Positions 29,951-31,650 of a DNA stretch of 31,650 nt are shown here, piece by piece. The stretch is taken from positions 1 through 31,650 of IMG/VR virus record IMGVR_UViG_3300012012_000202; one strand, 5' to 3'. The position numbers and the translations under genes are program-made. The DNA comes from a virus. The notes beneath the pieces are model-generated. The model was not told where the DNA came from. It did no database searches and saw only the letters and a list, made by a program, of their open reading frames with translations. The first letter of the stretch is position 1, and every line of letters begins with the position of its first letter.

Positions 29951-31085
29951 ACTTTCCTTTGTTTGTTGCTTTTTGTGTTAACTTCATCATTGCTACATAT
30001 CTTGCAGCATCCAATAAGTGGTCAAGTCCACCTTCGGGTGTATCCGTAACATAACCATATTTGTCGGTTGCGTATTGATAGGCATACATTTCGTTGATTA
30101 GGTTTTGTGATTTCTTATGTATGTGTATCTTATGATTCTGCAATACTGATATTCCGAACTTAATACTATCAGGTCCTTTCTTAACAGGCTTTGCATTGAA
30201 TCCCATTCTATATAGTTCTTCTATACTTCTCGGCTCACTACTATCACACCATATCTCTTCAGATTTAGTTATGTCTAATTTATTTAGTTTATCCGAAATA
30301 TCCTTTAATACCAATCCCTTCTCATATAGTATCTCTTCTAAATAAATGTTATCACCATTCTTATATACAGCTACAACGGCTGTTGGGTCTGAACTATAAC
30401 CCCAGTCCAAACCAAATGCTACGAACTCAGCTTCATAATCTTCTACTATATCAAAGTTGTATATCGCTTTATCGTTTGCAGCAAACTCACCTTTACCATA
30501 TATTGCCCAATACTTTGGATTCTTTGTTTGCAGTTCTTCAATTGCTACAATCATTTCCTTTGGCAAATAGATGTTATCTTTATATGTGGTAACGTATCTA
30601 TCGCAATCTTGCATTTGTCTTAACCAATGATACGGGCTGACTGTTGGGTTATATGCTAATATGATTCTGCCTGTTGTACGAATACTTAATTGGAAATAAC
30701 TTTCTTCATCTAATTCCGAAGCTTCATCAATAAAGAGAATATCCGATTTAAGACCTCTAAGCTTTTCCGCATCATCCGAATTAATAAATTGAATAGTAGA
30801 TTCATTAAGTCTATAAATCCTATCAGTAATATTAAAATCATTATCGTTCCATATATCTAAGCTTTTTAGTATATCGCTGAAATCCTTCATTACAGTCCTT
30901 TTAAGCGATGGAATTGTTTTCCTTACTATTGTTATGGTCTGATTAGTTTGAAGCGCTTCTACGATAAGGAATTGAAGAATAGCGTATGTCTTACCGCTAC
31001 GTGTTCCACCAATGTGTTGCGATACCCTATTAGTTGAGTTTAGTAAGTTCTCATATGTAACCGTAGTGTTAATCGTGACTTCCAC
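29931..31085 (-). CDS. terL: Terminase large subunit
   Basis: 384 residues with all motor and nuclease motifs. Walker A is GGTRSGKT (26-33), Walker B is DILFIDEASEL with D120 and E121. The RNase H-like nuclease has acidic residues in FGLDWGYSSDP (D227), EIWCDSSEP (D281) and GGLDHLLDAARY (D355, D359). It cuts concatemeric DNA and pumps it into the head as part of a packaging motor docked on the portal. The layout fits the PBSX/Terminase_3 type. Its start overlaps the small-subunit gene by 17 nt. It is slightly short, but no motif is missing. Confidence 0.93.
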   Translation of the reverse strand: MEVTINTTVTYENLLNSTNRVSQHIGGTRSGKTYAILQFLIVEALQTNQTITIVRKTIPSLKRTVMKDFSDILKSLDIWNDNDFNITDRIYRLNESTIQFINSDDAEKLRGLKSDILFIDEASELDEESYFQLSIRTTGRIILAYNPTVSPYHWLRQMQDCDRYVTTYKDNIYLPKEMIVAIEELQTKNPKYWAIYGKGEFAANDKAIYNFDIVEDYEAEFVAFGLDWGYSSDPTAVVAVYKNGDNIYLEEILYEKGLVLKDISDKLNKLDITKSEEIWCDSSEPRSIEELYRMGFNAKPVKKGPDSIKFGISVLQNHKIHIHKKSQNLINEMYAYQYATDKYGYVTDTPEGGLDHLLDAARYVAMMKLTQKATNKGKYVISIR

Positions 31086-31362
31086 TCTTATTTATGTTTA
31101 CTGATATTTGATGTATCCTTTGGTCTATTTCAGCTTTCATTTCTACTGATGCTTTCTTTGGTACAATGTATTCCAATAATCTCATATAGAGTTTAGCTGC
31201 TTCAATTGGGTCACTCTTTCTAATCTTTTCTAAATCTTCTCTTAGTGCATCTAATCCACTATTTGCTAAACGAGCAACAGCAAGTTTAGCCTGTTCGGTA
31301 CTTCTATTCAGTGCACCTGTCGGTCTGCCCGTTGCTAACTTATGTCCTTTTTCAAATGGCAT
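31069..31362 (-). CDS. terS: Probable terminase small subunit
   Basis: 97 residues. The N-terminus (FEKGHKLATGRPTGALNRST) is basic with the KGHKxATGRPxGxxN pattern of small-subunit-like proteins in phages of Bacteroidota, and the rest is helical (RKSDPIEAAKLYMRLLEYIV). Small subunits recognise the packaging site and load the large subunit. Assignment rests on this pattern and on its position immediately before terL. A 78-nt gap lies upstream. Confidence 0.7.
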   Translation of the reverse strand: MPFEKGHKLATGRPTGALNRSTEQAKLAVARLANSGLDALREDLEKIRKSDPIEAAKLYMRLLEYIVPKKASVEMKAEIDQRIHQISVNINKSGSHD

Positions 31363-31440
31363 CTTTTTATTAATTTATATTATTTAAATATAACACAATG
31401 CTCTTACTTTGTAGTTGATGCGTATATATGTATATATAGA
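31363..31440. other. AT-rich gap before terminase genes
   Basis: 78 nt with TATATTTA on the minus strand, one base from the -7 element, but no TTTG at the right distance. A promoter that needs another sigma factor, or the packaging site, could lie here; neither is shown. Confidence 0.3.
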
Positions 31441-31575
31441 TTAGCTCAATAGCGCTTTCCAAATAGTGATTAACATATCGAATCCAAATGATAGTATGTA
31501 TAGTCCAAATAGCATTGCTAAGTAGAATGCCATCAATACCCATATTGGGTCTCTTTCTTTTTTATTCTCTTTCAT
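31441..31575 (-). CDS. Small single-span membrane protein, 44 aa
   Basis: 44 residues. A charged N-terminus (MKENKKERDP) is followed by one hydrophobic segment (WVLMAFYLAMLFGLYILSFG) and a short hydrophobic tail. It should insert in the host membrane with one span. Its ATG overlaps the end of the upstream ORF by 14 nt. Function unknown; superinfection exclusion or lysis roles are only possibilities. Confidence 0.6.
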   Translation of the reverse strand: MKENKKERDPIWVLMAFYLAMLFGLYILSFGFDMLITIWKALLS

Positions 31576-31650
31576 ATCTTTCTATTTTTTCTAATAACCA
31601 CATTCCGCAAATATCTTCATCTTCATCTACTACTATAAGATGATAGTTGT
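31562..31650 (-). CDS. Hypothetical protein, C-terminal fragment
   Basis: The last 28 codons of a gene that enters from the right edge, ending LIVVDEDEDICGMWLLEKIE and RYERE. Acidic, no family recognisable. It overlaps the start of the 44-residue membrane protein. Confidence 0.5.
   Translation of the reverse strand, partial: NYHLIVVDEDEDICGMWLLEKIERYERE

Overview
The window is 31.65 kb of a tailed double-stranded DNA phage (Caudoviricetes) that most likely infects a member of the Bacteroidota. The evidence for the host is the AT-rich sequence, the promoters of the form TTTG-N20-TAnnTTTG, the lack of obvious Shine-Dalgarno sites with many starts in the context TAATATG, and capsid, portal, tail tube, protease and Cys-rich small proteins that resemble those of phages of Bacteroidota. 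I see no integrase, rRNA, tRNA or CRISPR array. Family names come from recognising sequence motifs by eye; no database search was possible.

Layout. Nearly everything is on the minus strand, so transcription runs from high to low coordinates. (1) 31650-4487 is one long late module: two small upstream ORFs, small and large terminase, a coiled-coil ORF, a chaperone-like gene with a -1 frameshift signal, a Cys-rich ORF, a giant repetitive fibre, a LamG-like protein, an acidic scaffold-like protein, major capsid, probable tail tube, an internal terminator, portal, head-tail connector, tail terminator with a second slippery site, two more fibre or adhesin proteins, a neck protein, three large tail proteins, a glycosyltransferase, tape measure, a prohead-protease-like protein, and a membrane/coiled-coil ORF at the end. 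A minus-strand terminator closes the module. (2) 4102-4480 is the only plus-strand unit: a 49-codon ORF and a likely structured small RNA, each with its own promoter, ending at a terminator that faces the late terminator. (3) 4041-1 is an early or regulatory module: a strong promoter, a structured leader, a replication-type DUF4373 protein, two neighbouring homing-type endonucleases behind a palindromic promoter, a ribbon-helix-helix protein, small ORFs, an ECF-like sigma factor and a zinc-finger ORF that runs off the edge.

How the genes may work together. The early module carries replication, DNA-binding and sigma functions that could switch on the late module. The late module builds capsid and tail. 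Two late genes contain the same C-T10-A run, which includes the U UUU UUA slippery heptamer. In one gene a -1 shift adds a long conserved-looking extension; in the other it ends the protein at once, which suggests paired protein isoforms. A glycosyltransferase sits directly after a tail protein with a poly-Thr linker, which suggests modification of the virion.

Most striking are the leader at 3895-3991, whose two hairpins have perfectly complementary 7-nt loops just before the replication gene, and the candidate three-hairpin small RNA at about 4328-4480.
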